A DNA stretch of 64,000 nt. Source: Xanthocytophaga flava. Lineage in GTDB: Bacteria > Bacteroidota > Bacteroidia > Cytophagales > 172606-1. Position 1 is the first letter of the stretch; each line of letters begins with the position of its first letter. The notes under the pieces were generated by a model. That model saw only the letters and a program-made list of their open reading frames with translations, ran no database searches and was not told where the DNA came from. The stretch covers positions 66,289 to 130,288 of the forward strand of contig NZ_JASJOR010000025.1 in NCBI RefSeq assembly GCF_030068545.1, in the 5' to 3' direction. Below, piece after piece: positions 38,225 through 46,080 of this stretch. The position numbers and the translations under genes are program-made.

Positions 38225-39019
38225 ATGACAACCGAAAACAAATATGTTCTTATTACAGGTGCCACAAGTGGCATTGGATATGAGTTGGCGAAACTGTTTG
38301 CAAAAGATCATTACAATTTGGTGATTGTAAGCAGAGATCAGCAGGAACTGGAAAATAAAGCGCAGGAATTCAGACAACTTGGAATAGATGTGGTTCCGAT
38401 AGCCAAAGATCTTTTTAATCGGGATGCAGCGTTCTCATTATATGAGGACGTAAAAAACAGAAACATTCAGGTTGATATACTGGTCAATGATGCAGGTCAG
38501 GGGATTTATGGAAAATTCCAGGATACAGATATAAACCGCGAACTAGCTGTTATCGATCTGAATATTGCGTCAGTAGTCATTTTGACTAAATGTTTCCTGA
38601 AAGACATGATTCAAAGAAATTCAGGAAAAATTCTGAATCTGGCTTCTATTGCCAGCAAGACACCAGGACCATGGCAGTCTGTTTATCATGGTACCAAAGC
38701 CTTTGTCTTGTCCTTTTCAGAAGCTATTCGAGAAGAGCTTAAAGAAACAAACATCACTGTTACAGCCCTTCTGCCCGGAGCAACCGATACTGACTTTTTC
38801 AATAAGGCTGACATGGTATCAAGTAAGATTGTACAAGAAGGAAAACTATCTGATCCGGCAGATGTTGCCAAAGACGGCTATGAAGCACTGATGTCAGGAG
38901 ATGATAAAGTTATTTCAGGATTGAAGAATAAAGTACAGATAGGCATGAGTAATATAATGCCAGACAGTGCAGTAGCTCACCAAATGAATGAGCAGCAAAA
39001 ACCAGCTTCTCAATCGTAA
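38225..39019 (+). CDS. Short-chain dehydrogenase/reductase
   Basis: 264 residues from ATG 38225; an ATG 18 codons upstream adds a hydrophobic leader unlike the family. NAD(P)-binding TGATSGIGYE is near residue 12, followed by the NDAG motif, the catalytic Ser in NLASIASKTP and YHGTK with the catalytic Tyr and Lys. The DltE/YqjQ-like pattern (LLPGATDTDFFNKADM) suggests an oxidoreductase of unknown substrate. Monocistronic, with a terminator at 39048-39076. Confidence 0.9.
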   Translation: MTTENKYVLITGATSGIGYELAKLFAKDHYNLVIVSRDQQELENKAQEFRQLGIDVVPIAKDLFNRDAAFSLYEDVKNRNIQVDILVNDAGQGIYGKFQDTDINRELAVIDLNIASVVILTKCFLKDMIQRNSGKILNLASIASKTPGPWQSVYHGTKAFVLSFSEAIREELKETNITVTALLPGATDTDFFNKADMVSSKIVQEGKLSDPADVAKDGYEALMSGDDKVISGLKNKVQIGMSNIMPDSAVAHQMNEQQKPASQS

Positions 39020-39047
39020 ATAGATATATAGCCCCCTTTTTAAGCCT

Positions 39048-39076
39048 AAACTGCTACCTATATGAGGTAGCAGTTT
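39048..39076 (+). terminator. Intrinsic terminator after the SDR gene
   Basis: 12-bp arms (39048-39059 and 39065-39076) with a 5-nt loop, followed by a T-rich tail. Confidence 0.78.
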
Positions 39077-39322
39077 TATTTTGTATGTACACTCGTTATA
39101 ACACTGAAAGAACGAGTATTACTTCATTACTTATATATTCAAACTCTTATAATAGTGTGCGAGTAGTCATCCGTTGTACTCACGACAGACAAACCAATAT
39201 TATGATAGACAAAAATGACTGTTTAGCCTACTCAATCTGTCCATACGTCTATACTATCCAGATAGAAGGAAATATTGGAAACAGTCATGCGTTCAATTAT
39301 CATAACAAACATATATTTTGCG

Positions 39323-40690
39323 ATGATAAAAGTAAAAAATTCATTACTAGCCTTAGCATTCACATTCTTCACATTGGTATCCTGTTCAGACAAAGAAACC
39401 GATCCAACTCCCGGAACTACAACTGATACCGACTCGGATACCGAACTAACAGCCCAAACCAATACAGAAGAAGCAGATGATTATATCTTTGACACAGACA
39501 TCACCTACATTACATTGAATAGCACATCTGTTGCTGTGACAGGAGAGGGTGTAACTGTAGAAAACACAACTGCAACCATTACAGCAGCAGGCACCTATAG
39601 TGTAAGTGGTACATTGACAGATGGACAAGTGGTTGTCAACACAGACACATCCAGCAAGGTCAAAATCATATTAAACGGAGCATATATAACCAGTACATCT
39701 ACGGCTCCTCTATATGTAAAAAATGCAGCTAAAACTATCATATATCTCACACCTTCTACCCAGAATACCCTTACAGACGGAAGCGCCAGCAAATTGGATG
39801 GAACACTGTATAGCGCAGCCAGGCTTTCTATATTTGGAACGGGTTCTCTTACTGTAACAGGCAATGCGGATGGAGGAATTGTAAGTGAAGGTGGAATGAT
39901 TATCAAAGATGGCACTTATGCTGTCACTGCTGCAGAATCTACCCTGAAAAGTGACAAGAACCTGATTATTGATGGCGGGACATTTACCCTGACAGCTGGA
40001 AATGATGGGATACATGGTGAAGAGTCGCTGATATTTAATGGAGGCAATATTGTCATCACACAATCTGAGGAAGGTATAGAAAGTGCTGAAATTACAATTA
40101 ATGAGGGTACAAGCATTCAGCTAACTTCTACCGATGACGGAGTAAATGCCTCTTCAGGCGATGATACTTCCGAAAACCATTTTTATATGCATGGAGGCTA
40201 TCTGTATGTGAATGCGTCAGGAGATGGTATTGATTCCAATGGGTACATTGAGATCACAGGTGGAGTTATTGTTGTCAATGGTCCTACACAGAATAGCAAT
40301 GGAGCAATTGACTATGATCGTACATTCACCATTTCAGGAGGGCTACTGGTAGCTGCAGGAAGTACAGGTATGGCACAAGCGCCTAGTCAGTCCTCTACTC
40401 AAAACTCTGTAAAGATTAATTTCAGTTCTTCGAAACAAGCCAATCAGTTGATCCACATACAAGATGCTACTGGCAATGAAATTATAACATTCAGTCCTGC
40501 CAAGACATTTCAATCTGTTGTGGTATCATCTCCCTCTCTGATTCAGGGCACAACCTATTCTGTATATCTGGGTGGAAGTTCAACAGGAACAGCTACTAAT
40601 GGACTCTATGAGGGCGGAGATTATACTGCCGGAACGCTGAGTACAAGCTTTACTGTTTCGAGTAATGCAACCACAGCAACAGGGAGCTAA
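39323..40690 (+). CDS. Carbohydrate-binding lipoprotein, Cthe_2159 type
   Basis: 455 residues from ATG 39323. The lipoprotein signal has its lipobox at LVSC (MIKVKNSLLALAFTFFTLVSC), followed by an acidic Thr/Asp-rich linker. The remainder is a right-handed beta-helix with repeated LIIDGGTFTL, LIFNGGNIVI and GGYLYVNASGDGIDSNG turns, the pattern of the Cthe_2159 (PF14262) family. That family binds acidic polysaccharides and calcium; no catalytic residues are evident. It is probably displayed on the cell surface. It ends 45 bases before a bidirectional terminator. Confidence 0.83.
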   Translation: MIKVKNSLLALAFTFFTLVSCSDKETDPTPGTTTDTDSDTELTAQTNTEEADDYIFDTDITYITLNSTSVAVTGEGVTVENTTATITAAGTYSVSGTLTDGQVVVNTDTSSKVKIILNGAYITSTSTAPLYVKNAAKTIIYLTPSTQNTLTDGSASKLDGTLYSAARLSIFGTGSLTVTGNADGGIVSEGGMIIKDGTYAVTAAESTLKSDKNLIIDGGTFTLTAGNDGIHGEESLIFNGGNIVITQSEEGIESAEITINEGTSIQLTSTDDGVNASSGDDTSENHFYMHGGYLYVNASGDGIDSNGYIEITGGVIVVNGPTQNSNGAIDYDRTFTISGGLLVAAGSTGMAQAPSQSSTQNSVKINFSSSKQANQLIHIQDATGNEIITFSPAKTFQSVVVSSPSLIQGTTYSVYLGGSSTGTATNGLYEGGDYTAGTLSTSFTVSSNATTATGS

Positions 40691-40735
40691 ATACAGACAG
40701 GATTCGTCCTTAAATTGTGGTTAGGAGTTTTAAAG

Positions 40736-40773
40736 CTAGCCACTACACTTTTGCAAAAGAGTGTAGTGGCTAG
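40736..40773. terminator. Bidirectional terminator between convergent genes
   Basis: 14-bp perfect arms (40736-40749 and 40760-40773), with T-rich sequence beyond both ends. Its core ACTACACTTTTGCAAAAG recurs at 47740-47772. Confidence 0.68.
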
Positions 40774-40798
40774 TTTCAGTTTCAGAGAATGATTTAAC

Positions 40799-41380
40799 TT
40801 ATGGTTGATATTGGTCAATATAGAAAGCTTTGACCCTTAGCTCTGCGAAGGATTCTTGAGGAGGGTTTGACAGAAAGGCAAAGTTAAATTTGGCCACATC
40901 CGACAAATCCAGTATGGTTTTGCCACCCTTAAATTCTGAGAAATAGATTATTCGGGTTGCTGGCTTTTTACTAGCAGGTAGAACCACATGATTCTGTACT
41001 CCTCCATGCACCCCTGTTTGTCGTAGCTGCAATACTACTTCCTGATTGGCCTGATAAGTTACCCGAATAAATTTACTTTTACTGAGATCTACTTTTCGGG
41101 CTTCTTCGCCAGGCAATGTCTTTGGATCAATAGGAAAAGACATTTCGCCATACCCTTTCACATTAAATTTCACATGGGCAACTACCTTCCCTTTATTTTT
41201 TACCAATCCCTCCTGAGTGTTCAGAGGAACCAACTGTTCTGTTTTCTCATCGTGTCCGGTAATCCATTGAGAAAATCCATTGAGGGATAAAGGTGACTGA
41301 GTTTGTGCACTAATAGAGATAGAACAAGCATACAATGCGAAAGCAATGCCTGTAAAGAAGAATTTTGCACGTTTGAACAT
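40799..41380 (-). CDS. Secreted galactose-binding-like (CBM) domain protein
   Basis: 193 residues: a signal peptide (MFKRAKFFFTGIAFALYACS..., cut after SISAQ) and then one beta-sandwich. Strands such as SKFIRVTYQANQEVVLQLRQ, TRIIYFSEFKGG, LDLSDVAKFNFAFLSNP and AELRVKAFYIDQ are typical of CBM11/CIA30-like galactose-binding domains at the ends of cellulases. There is no catalytic domain. It may be a stand-alone glycan-binding protein. It sits 61 bases downstream of the GH130-like lipoprotein on the same strand and is likely co-transcribed with it. Confidence 0.65.
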   Translation of the reverse strand: MFKRAKFFFTGIAFALYACSISISAQTQSPLSLNGFSQWITGHDEKTEQLVPLNTQEGLVKNKGKVVAHVKFNVKGYGEMSFPIDPKTLPGEEARKVDLSKSKFIRVTYQANQEVVLQLRQTGVHGGVQNHVVLPASKKPATRIIYFSEFKGGKTILDLSDVAKFNFAFLSNPPQESFAELRVKAFYIDQYQP

Positions 41381-41441
41381 TAGGAAGAAAAGTGGATAGC
41401 TTCATACAAATATACTAGATATCCACTTTTCTTTGCATTGA

Positions 41442-42575
41442 TTACTCTTTTACTGCTACAGCGATTTTCGAATCCGCAGTGCCATAATACAAAAACCATT
41501 TATCCCTGAAAAATACTAGTCCTTCCACAAACGTTACTTTATTGACCTGTCCTACCAGTTCATAGTCTTTCTCTGGTTTTATAAATGGTTGATCCAGACG
41601 AGCAAGTATCTTTGACGGATCGTTTTTATCCAAAAGCACCTGTCCCCCTGCATACATCTCCACCCCTTCCTGCGGTTTAGGTCTGAATGCAGCACCATTA
41701 TAAATAAGCAATATTCCTTTGTCAGTCAGCATAGCGGCTGGTCCCGGCTCAACTAAACCATTATCAAAAAGCTTTGTATCAGATCGTTTTGCAACTACGG
41801 CCTTAGGTTCTCCCTTTTCATCTGCGAAAAAAGTCCAGTCTGTTAGGTTATCAGAGTGAGCCAGTAATCCATTCTCACCCCAGTACATCCAGTATTTGCC
41901 ATTAATCTTTGTAGCCACCATTCGACTATCCTGTTGTTTACAAACAATCGAACCTGACTTTGACCACATATCCTTGTATTTGGGTTCTTTGAAAGCCAGT
42001 CCATGTTTTTTCCATTTCTTCAGGTCCTTTGAACTTGCCACACACAATCGGGCTGTCTTGCCATCATATGCAGTATAGGTCATGTAATAGGTCCCTGTTG
42101 AATCTTCCACAACACGTGGATCTTCACATCCTCCCATCCACTCGTATTGTTTCATGGCATCATTATCCGGATAGAAAACAGGTTGTGACAGTCGTGTAAA
42201 ATGGATACCATCACTGCTTTCAGCTAATCCCAGGCGCGAAGTACCTTTCACCGCTTTCACTGTATCTTCTGCCCGATAGATCATATATACCTTTCCATCT
42301 CTCACTACAGCTGTAGGATTATATACATCATGCTCTTCCCACTGAACATCTTTTTTCCAGATTGGACAATGAAAGATAGTACCAGACTTTGGCAACAGAA
42401 TCGGATTGGCAGAATCTACTTTCTGAAAAGGCAATAAAGCCCAATCGACAGAAGCTATCTCTGTTTGAGATGTATCTGTAGTAGAAGTATTGGTTTGTTG
42501 CTTTTCAGAAGACTGGCATCCGGTTATCGTCATAACAGTGCCCAACAAAAAAAGAAAGAGACTTGATCGGTTCAT
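41442..42575 (-). CDS. GH130/GH43-like five-bladed propeller lipoprotein
   Basis: 377 residues from ATG 42575, which gives a lipoprotein signal (MNRSSLFLFLLGTVMTITGC). The earlier ATG (42665) adds an unlikely second hydrophobic stretch. The mature protein is a five-bladed beta propeller with the GH130-family pattern: DVYNPTAVVRDGKVYMIYRAED, RLGLAESSDGIHF, GGCEDPRVV and LIYNGAAF. GH130 enzymes phosphorolyse or hydrolyse beta-mannosides; GH32/43/62 relatives act on arabinans or fructans. Cell-surface lipid anchoring suggests use on external glycan. Confidence 0.8.
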   Translation of the reverse strand: MNRSSLFLFLLGTVMTITGCQSSEKQQTNTSTTDTSQTEIASVDWALLPFQKVDSANPILLPKSGTIFHCPIWKKDVQWEEHDVYNPTAVVRDGKVYMIYRAEDTVKAVKGTSRLGLAESSDGIHFTRLSQPVFYPDNDAMKQYEWMGGCEDPRVVEDSTGTYYMTYTAYDGKTARLCVASSKDLKKWKKHGLAFKEPKYKDMWSKSGSIVCKQQDSRMVATKINGKYWMYWGENGLLAHSDNLTDWTFFADEKGEPKAVVAKRSDTKLFDNGLVEPGPAAMLTDKGILLIYNGAAFRPKPQEGVEMYAGGQVLLDKNDPSKILARLDQPFIKPEKDYELVGQVNKVTFVEGLVFFRDKWFLYYGTADSKIAVAVKE

Positions 42576-42668
42576 AAGGGATATGTGAATTGACACAAAA
42601 TAGGATTTATACAAAAGTAATTTGTACAATGACAATCCAAAATCATAAGGCCAAAAAGAAATCACCTA

Positions 42669-43658
42669 TCACTTTTCTGTCCATTCCATTTGAAGACAGT
42701 TTACCTTCTTCTCATAAAACGTTTTAAACAGATGTTTTACCTCATCTTTCAATAAAGAATTATCAATCAACTTAATTACTTCCATATGGCGATTAGTAAA
42801 TTCGGAAAGTATTTTGATTATACGGCTTTCCTTAAGTCCTAATACCTTTCCAAACTGCAGAAAATCAAAGCGCGTATAAAAACCATATGCGTCATAAGCA
42901 GTCGTGAAAGTATCTGTAAAAAGCATCAATGCCATATCTGACTCTGAGGGAACATGAATACGGGTACACAACAAGTCATATGCAGGGGCTAAAATATAAT
43001 CACCTTCCAACGTCCGTATAGCTGAAAAGTTTTTCACATGTGCATCTCCATTCGAGAAAACATAGTTGAAAATAATCATCCGAAAAAACTTTTCTATCTC
43101 AATAGGATAGGAAGCAATGTATTTTTTGATCAGTTGTCCAATCTGTTCATAAGAAAGATCATATTTGTAGTTTTGTCCATGAGTATATTCTGTAACCTGT
43201 GCAATTTGAGCAAAATCTTCCTGTTGAAACCGTAATCCATCTGCTCTCACATCAAACCGTTTTACAAGGTAAGCGGGACTAGTATCTTTAAAATAGACAA
43301 CAGCATTAGGCGGCACATTAATCTTGAATAACTGACGAGCAATCTGCATTGTTAAATGTTCATTGGCAGGTGCCTGATCAAGATATCTGAATTGGCCGAT
43401 AGGGATAGGTTTAAGAATATATTGCCCTCCTTTCTCTGTCAGGCGAAGCGTATTTTTTTCCCTTATTATTGAATATTTAATCTGTACACCAGAAATAGAA
43501 ATCTTTTTGGTCAAATCACTATATATATTTGACTCTTCTTTATAAGGTGATTCAAAAGACAAAAAAGGACTAACTTTATGCCCATCAAAAAGTTCGGTAA
43601 TGCACTTACGGCAATACTCAGTTTGGGGCTGTGTTTTTAAACATCCTGGACATTTCAT
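42669..43658 (-). CDS. hipT: HipT-like serine/threonine kinase toxin (HipA kinase core)
   Basis: 329 residues. It begins with a zinc-ribbon-like CPGC-x11-CRKC motif (C3-C19). The kinase core has a Gly-rich loop with S54-I-S56-G (ISISGVQIKYS), the ATP Lys in YILKP (K83), the catalytic SNGDAHVKNFS (D205, H207, N210) and the metal Asp in PAYDLL (D228). The family HipA N-terminal subdomain is missing and is encoded by the previous gene. The split hipB-hipS-hipT arrangement with an S-I-S loop is the HipBST organisation, where HipT phosphorylates tryptophanyl-tRNA synthetase in E. coli. Starts 4 bases inside the end of hipS. Confidence 0.85.
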   Translation of the reverse strand: MKCPGCLKTQPQTEYCRKCITELFDGHKVSPFLSFESPYKEESNIYSDLTKKISISGVQIKYSIIREKNTLRLTEKGGQYILKPIPIGQFRYLDQAPANEHLTMQIARQLFKINVPPNAVVYFKDTSPAYLVKRFDVRADGLRFQQEDFAQIAQVTEYTHGQNYKYDLSYEQIGQLIKKYIASYPIEIEKFFRMIIFNYVFSNGDAHVKNFSAIRTLEGDYILAPAYDLLCTRIHVPSESDMALMLFTDTFTTAYDAYGFYTRFDFLQFGKVLGLKESRIIKILSEFTNRHMEVIKLIDNSLLKDEVKHLFKTFYEKKVNCLQMEWTEK

Positions 43659-44032
43659 ATATCTATTTCTTTGTTGCTCATATTCTCCTGACCAAAATCC
43701 GTCATATCTTTAATTTCTTTTACAGTAATAGCTCCAATTGTATTTGTATGTGCTGTTCGCAAAAGTAGACCAAAGTGATCATTTTCATCAATATGCAGTA
43801 ATCGGCATTGTGTCTGTTTGTTTATTCCTTCAGATAATAGGCCATAAAAGAAAGGAAAGAGTGTAGTAGAATTATATTCCTGTTTATCCTTTGGCAGAGA
43901 AAGGCTAATTGAAAGACAATCCGGGTCATTAAAATATTGAAGATCATACCGAAAAATGTAATGCCGATCTGATACCTTTTCCAGAATTCCTGCCAACTGA
44001 TCATTTATATATACTCCTGCTTGTATGCTCAT
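43655..44032 (-). CDS. hipS: HipS-like protein (detached HipA N-terminal subdomain)
   Basis: 125 residues. It matches only the HipA N-terminal subdomain 1: AGVYINDQLAGILEK, LSISLSLPKDKQEY and the LFPFFYGLLSEGIN motif. In E. coli HipBST the equivalent small protein neutralises the kinase, so HipS here is the likely antitoxin. Overlaps hipB by 4 bases and hipT by 4 bases, which fixes fixed-ratio translation of the three proteins. Confidence 0.83.
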   Translation of the reverse strand: MSIQAGVYINDQLAGILEKVSDRHYIFRYDLQYFNDPDCLSISLSLPKDKQEYNSTTLFPFFYGLLSEGINKQTQCRLLHIDENDHFGLLLRTAHTNTIGAITVKEIKDMTDFGQENMSNKEIDI

Positions 44033-44232
44033 TTAATCACTTCCACTTTTATTTCTAAACCTAATGCATGACAAATTTTTACTAAAGTCTCTAACTCAGG
44101 ATTACCCATCCCATTCTCAATATCACGCAATGTCCGAATAGATATACCTGCAATTTCAGCTAGGTCATCTTGAGTAACTTTACGGGATTTGCGTCGTTCT
44201 CGTATAATTTCGCCAATAGCTATAAGCTCCAT
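44029..44232 (-). CDS. hipB: HipB-like XRE-family DNA-binding protein
   Basis: 67 residues from ATG 44232 (MELIAIGEIIRERR). The frame reaches back to 44265, but that start would put operator candidate 1 inside the coding region and adds an odd leader. The helix-turn-helix is VTQDDLAEIAGISIRTLRDIENG. HipB proteins repress their own operon. It is the first gene of the three-gene locus and overlaps hipS by 4 bases. Confidence 0.85.
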   Translation of the reverse strand: MELIAIGEIIRERRKSRKVTQDDLAEIAGISIRTLRDIENGMGNPELETLVKICHALGLEIKVEVIK

Positions 44233-44240
44233 AACAAAAC

Positions 44241-44254
44241 GGCAATAAAATGCC
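44241..44254. promoter_or_regulatory. HipB operator candidate 1
   Basis: GGCA-N6-TGCC, an interrupted palindrome 9 bases upstream of the hipB ATG. It is the reverse complement of the core of candidate 2, 14 of 14 bases. Confidence 0.6.
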
Positions 44255-44266
44255 TCTTTTAGCAAA

Positions 44267-44294
44267 AAAAGCTATAAAAGAATATTATTCCAAA
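44267..44294 (-). promoter_or_regulatory. Putative hip promoter between the two operators
   Basis: On the minus strand TTTG (44294-44291) is followed after 16 bases by TAgcTTTT (44274-44267), close to the Bacteroidota TTTG / TAnnTTTG pattern. Operator candidates flank it on both sides, as expected for repression by HipB. Confidence 0.45.
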
Positions 44295-44296
44295 AA

Positions 44297-44318
44297 AATA
44301 GGCATTTTATTGCCTATT
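44297..44318. promoter_or_regulatory. HipB operator candidate 2
   Basis: A 22-base palindrome with 8-bp arms (AATAGGCA and TGCCTATT) and a 6-nt centre. Its central 14 bases are the reverse complement of candidate 1, 60 bases away. It lies upstream of the hip promoter, 109 bases before the DUF4180 gene on the other strand. Confidence 0.6.
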
Positions 44319-44426
44319 CACTAATCGTGTTATATCATCTCACTATTCGATTCACTATAACTGACAAAGAAAAATTTCACAACTTTGCGACAAGCAACCT
44401 ACAATACAACTACTTCACTTATACTC

Positions 44427-44774
44427 ATGAATATAAAAATCCACCAGACCAATGGTACTTCTATTGCAGAAGCCATCTCTGAAGCCTTGATAATTACCAA
44501 TTTACAGGATGCACTGGATCTGATTGGTAATTGTTCTTATCAGGGAGCAGACAAGATTATTGTATATGAACAAAATATCACACCAGACTTTTTTGATCTG
44601 AAAACCAAGCTGGCAGGTGAGGTTCTGCAGAAGTTCTCAAATTATCGCATGCAATTGGCTATTGTGGGTGATTTCTCACAGTATTCCAGCCATAGTTTAC
44701 AAAGCTTTATTTACGAAAGCAATAAAGGCTCTCTGGTAAAGTTTGTTTCTACACTGGAAGAAGCTTTATCCTGA
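44427..44774 (+). CDS. DUF4180 protein
   Basis: 115 residues from ATG 44427; the frame opens 14 codons earlier. The DUF4180 core is recognisable: DALDLIGNCSYQGADKIIVYEQN, KTKLAGEVLQKFSNYRMQLAIVGDF and SFIYESNKGSLVKFV. The fold is small alpha/beta with unknown function. It is divergent from the hip operon and shares the 194-base interval holding the palindromic operators, so cross-regulation is possible. Confidence 0.8.
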   Translation: MNIKIHQTNGTSIAEAISEALIITNLQDALDLIGNCSYQGADKIIVYEQNITPDFFDLKTKLAGEVLQKFSNYRMQLAIVGDFSQYSSHSLQSFIYESNKGSLVKFVSTLEEALS

Positions 44775-44787
44775 ATGCATTCTGCTA

Positions 44788-45495
44788 TTAATAAGAATCC
44801 AGCAGATAAAAGTTTGTATTTGCCTCTGCAACAACAGCTCGCAGAGCGATCAGATCAAATACCCTCCAGGCAGTAGAAAAATAGTCAGTACTCCATTTGC
44901 CTGTATAGTATTCACCCAACTCCTGGCGCTGTTGCAACTGCTCTTTATATATCTTCTGAGCCTGTGCATAATGGTTAGGGTGAATCAAACCCAATTCATC
45001 TATTTGTTTGGTAAGCTGCTTCAGTTCCTCGTCTTCTCCCATTCTTTCGTTGACAAAAAAATGTCCTAGAAGAATAATCATCCACTCTATAAAATTCACT
45101 AACTCTTTAGAAGTAAAAACATAATCCGGAGGAGATGATCTTTCTGGCAATTGATCAAAATATTTATTCAACTGCTCAATTACGACATTACAATAACAGG
45201 TAATACCCTCCCACCAAACCTCTATAAGACCTAATCGGGCAAGTAATGACTCATCATAGTTTGCATCACCATATACATTCCAAAGCCATGTTGTCAGTTG
45301 AGACAATTCACTGCCTGTAAGTGAGTTGGGGTCATGGGCAATCTTCTGACATATCGTTTCATAGGATAGATCATTTTCTCTGGAAAGCCAGTTTTTAAAT
45401 GACTGTTCAGAATCATCCAAACGTTTAATCTCAAGAGGCAACTGTTCCTGAATATCTTTAGTGCTTAATTGATAAAGATATAAATCTCTTCCCAT
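44788..45495 (-). CDS. Uncharacterised helical protein
   Basis: 235 residues, no signal peptide, almost all helix. Trp/Tyr-rich segments (LTTWLWNVYGDANYDESLL, IEVWWEGITCYC, LGEYYTGKWSTDYFSTAW) alternate with charged helices. I recognise no family. It converges with the DUF4180 gene with 13 bases between the stop codons and has no partner on its strand. Confidence 0.6.
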   Translation of the reverse strand: MGRDLYLYQLSTKDIQEQLPLEIKRLDDSEQSFKNWLSRENDLSYETICQKIAHDPNSLTGSELSQLTTWLWNVYGDANYDESLLARLGLIEVWWEGITCYCNVVIEQLNKYFDQLPERSSPPDYVFTSKELVNFIEWMIILLGHFFVNERMGEDEELKQLTKQIDELGLIHPNHYAQAQKIYKEQLQQRQELGEYYTGKWSTDYFSTAWRVFDLIALRAVVAEANTNFYLLDSY

Positions 45496-46080
45496 TGATG
45501 GACTATGTTATTGAAGTGGTGTAGAATATAATGGCAAGATACTTGAAAAACAGATTGACTCACTCTAAAGCCAATGAAGTGCTTTAGTCTCCAACCATAA
45601 ATCTATTTATTGTTTGGCTTATAGAAATGTAATTTTTAGACTTTATATGTTATTGCGTGTCATGGTATCCATTTTACATCTTTTGTAAAAAAATATAAGA
45701 CCCTGTTTTTTAGGCTTTTCCTATTCGATATAAAGCTAGTAAGCCTAAAATATACCGAATCGAAAGTAATATTACATGACTACAGAATTACCCACTATTG
45801 TAGTTTCAGTGCTTTTAAACTATCTCTAATTTGCACCCGGAAGATTCAGATTAGCAGTATTGTATCCTTACAACAGGCAGAAAAGTAATTATGTGAACGG
45901 CATGTACATTCTGTAAAATGAATACCATCCTTGAAATAATCTGACAAGTAGCTAGTAAGATTTTTTGTATAGCCAATCTGTTTGATTTTGATTGTGCTTT
46001 TGCCTCTGTAACTCTATTTTTCTTTAGAAAGAATGTAACTGATAAATTATTCAGGTACTGATGTATTGTATATTGTTTAG
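45496..46080. other. Intergenic region
   Basis: About 585 bases, AT-rich, between divergent genes. A TGTTATTGCG-type stretch and short imperfect repeats occur but nothing readable as a gene, hairpin terminator or RNA. Confidence 0.4.

Noticed and set aside
44233..44265. Longer hipB reading frame
   Set aside because: Would place operator candidate 1 inside the gene and adds a leader unlike HipB.
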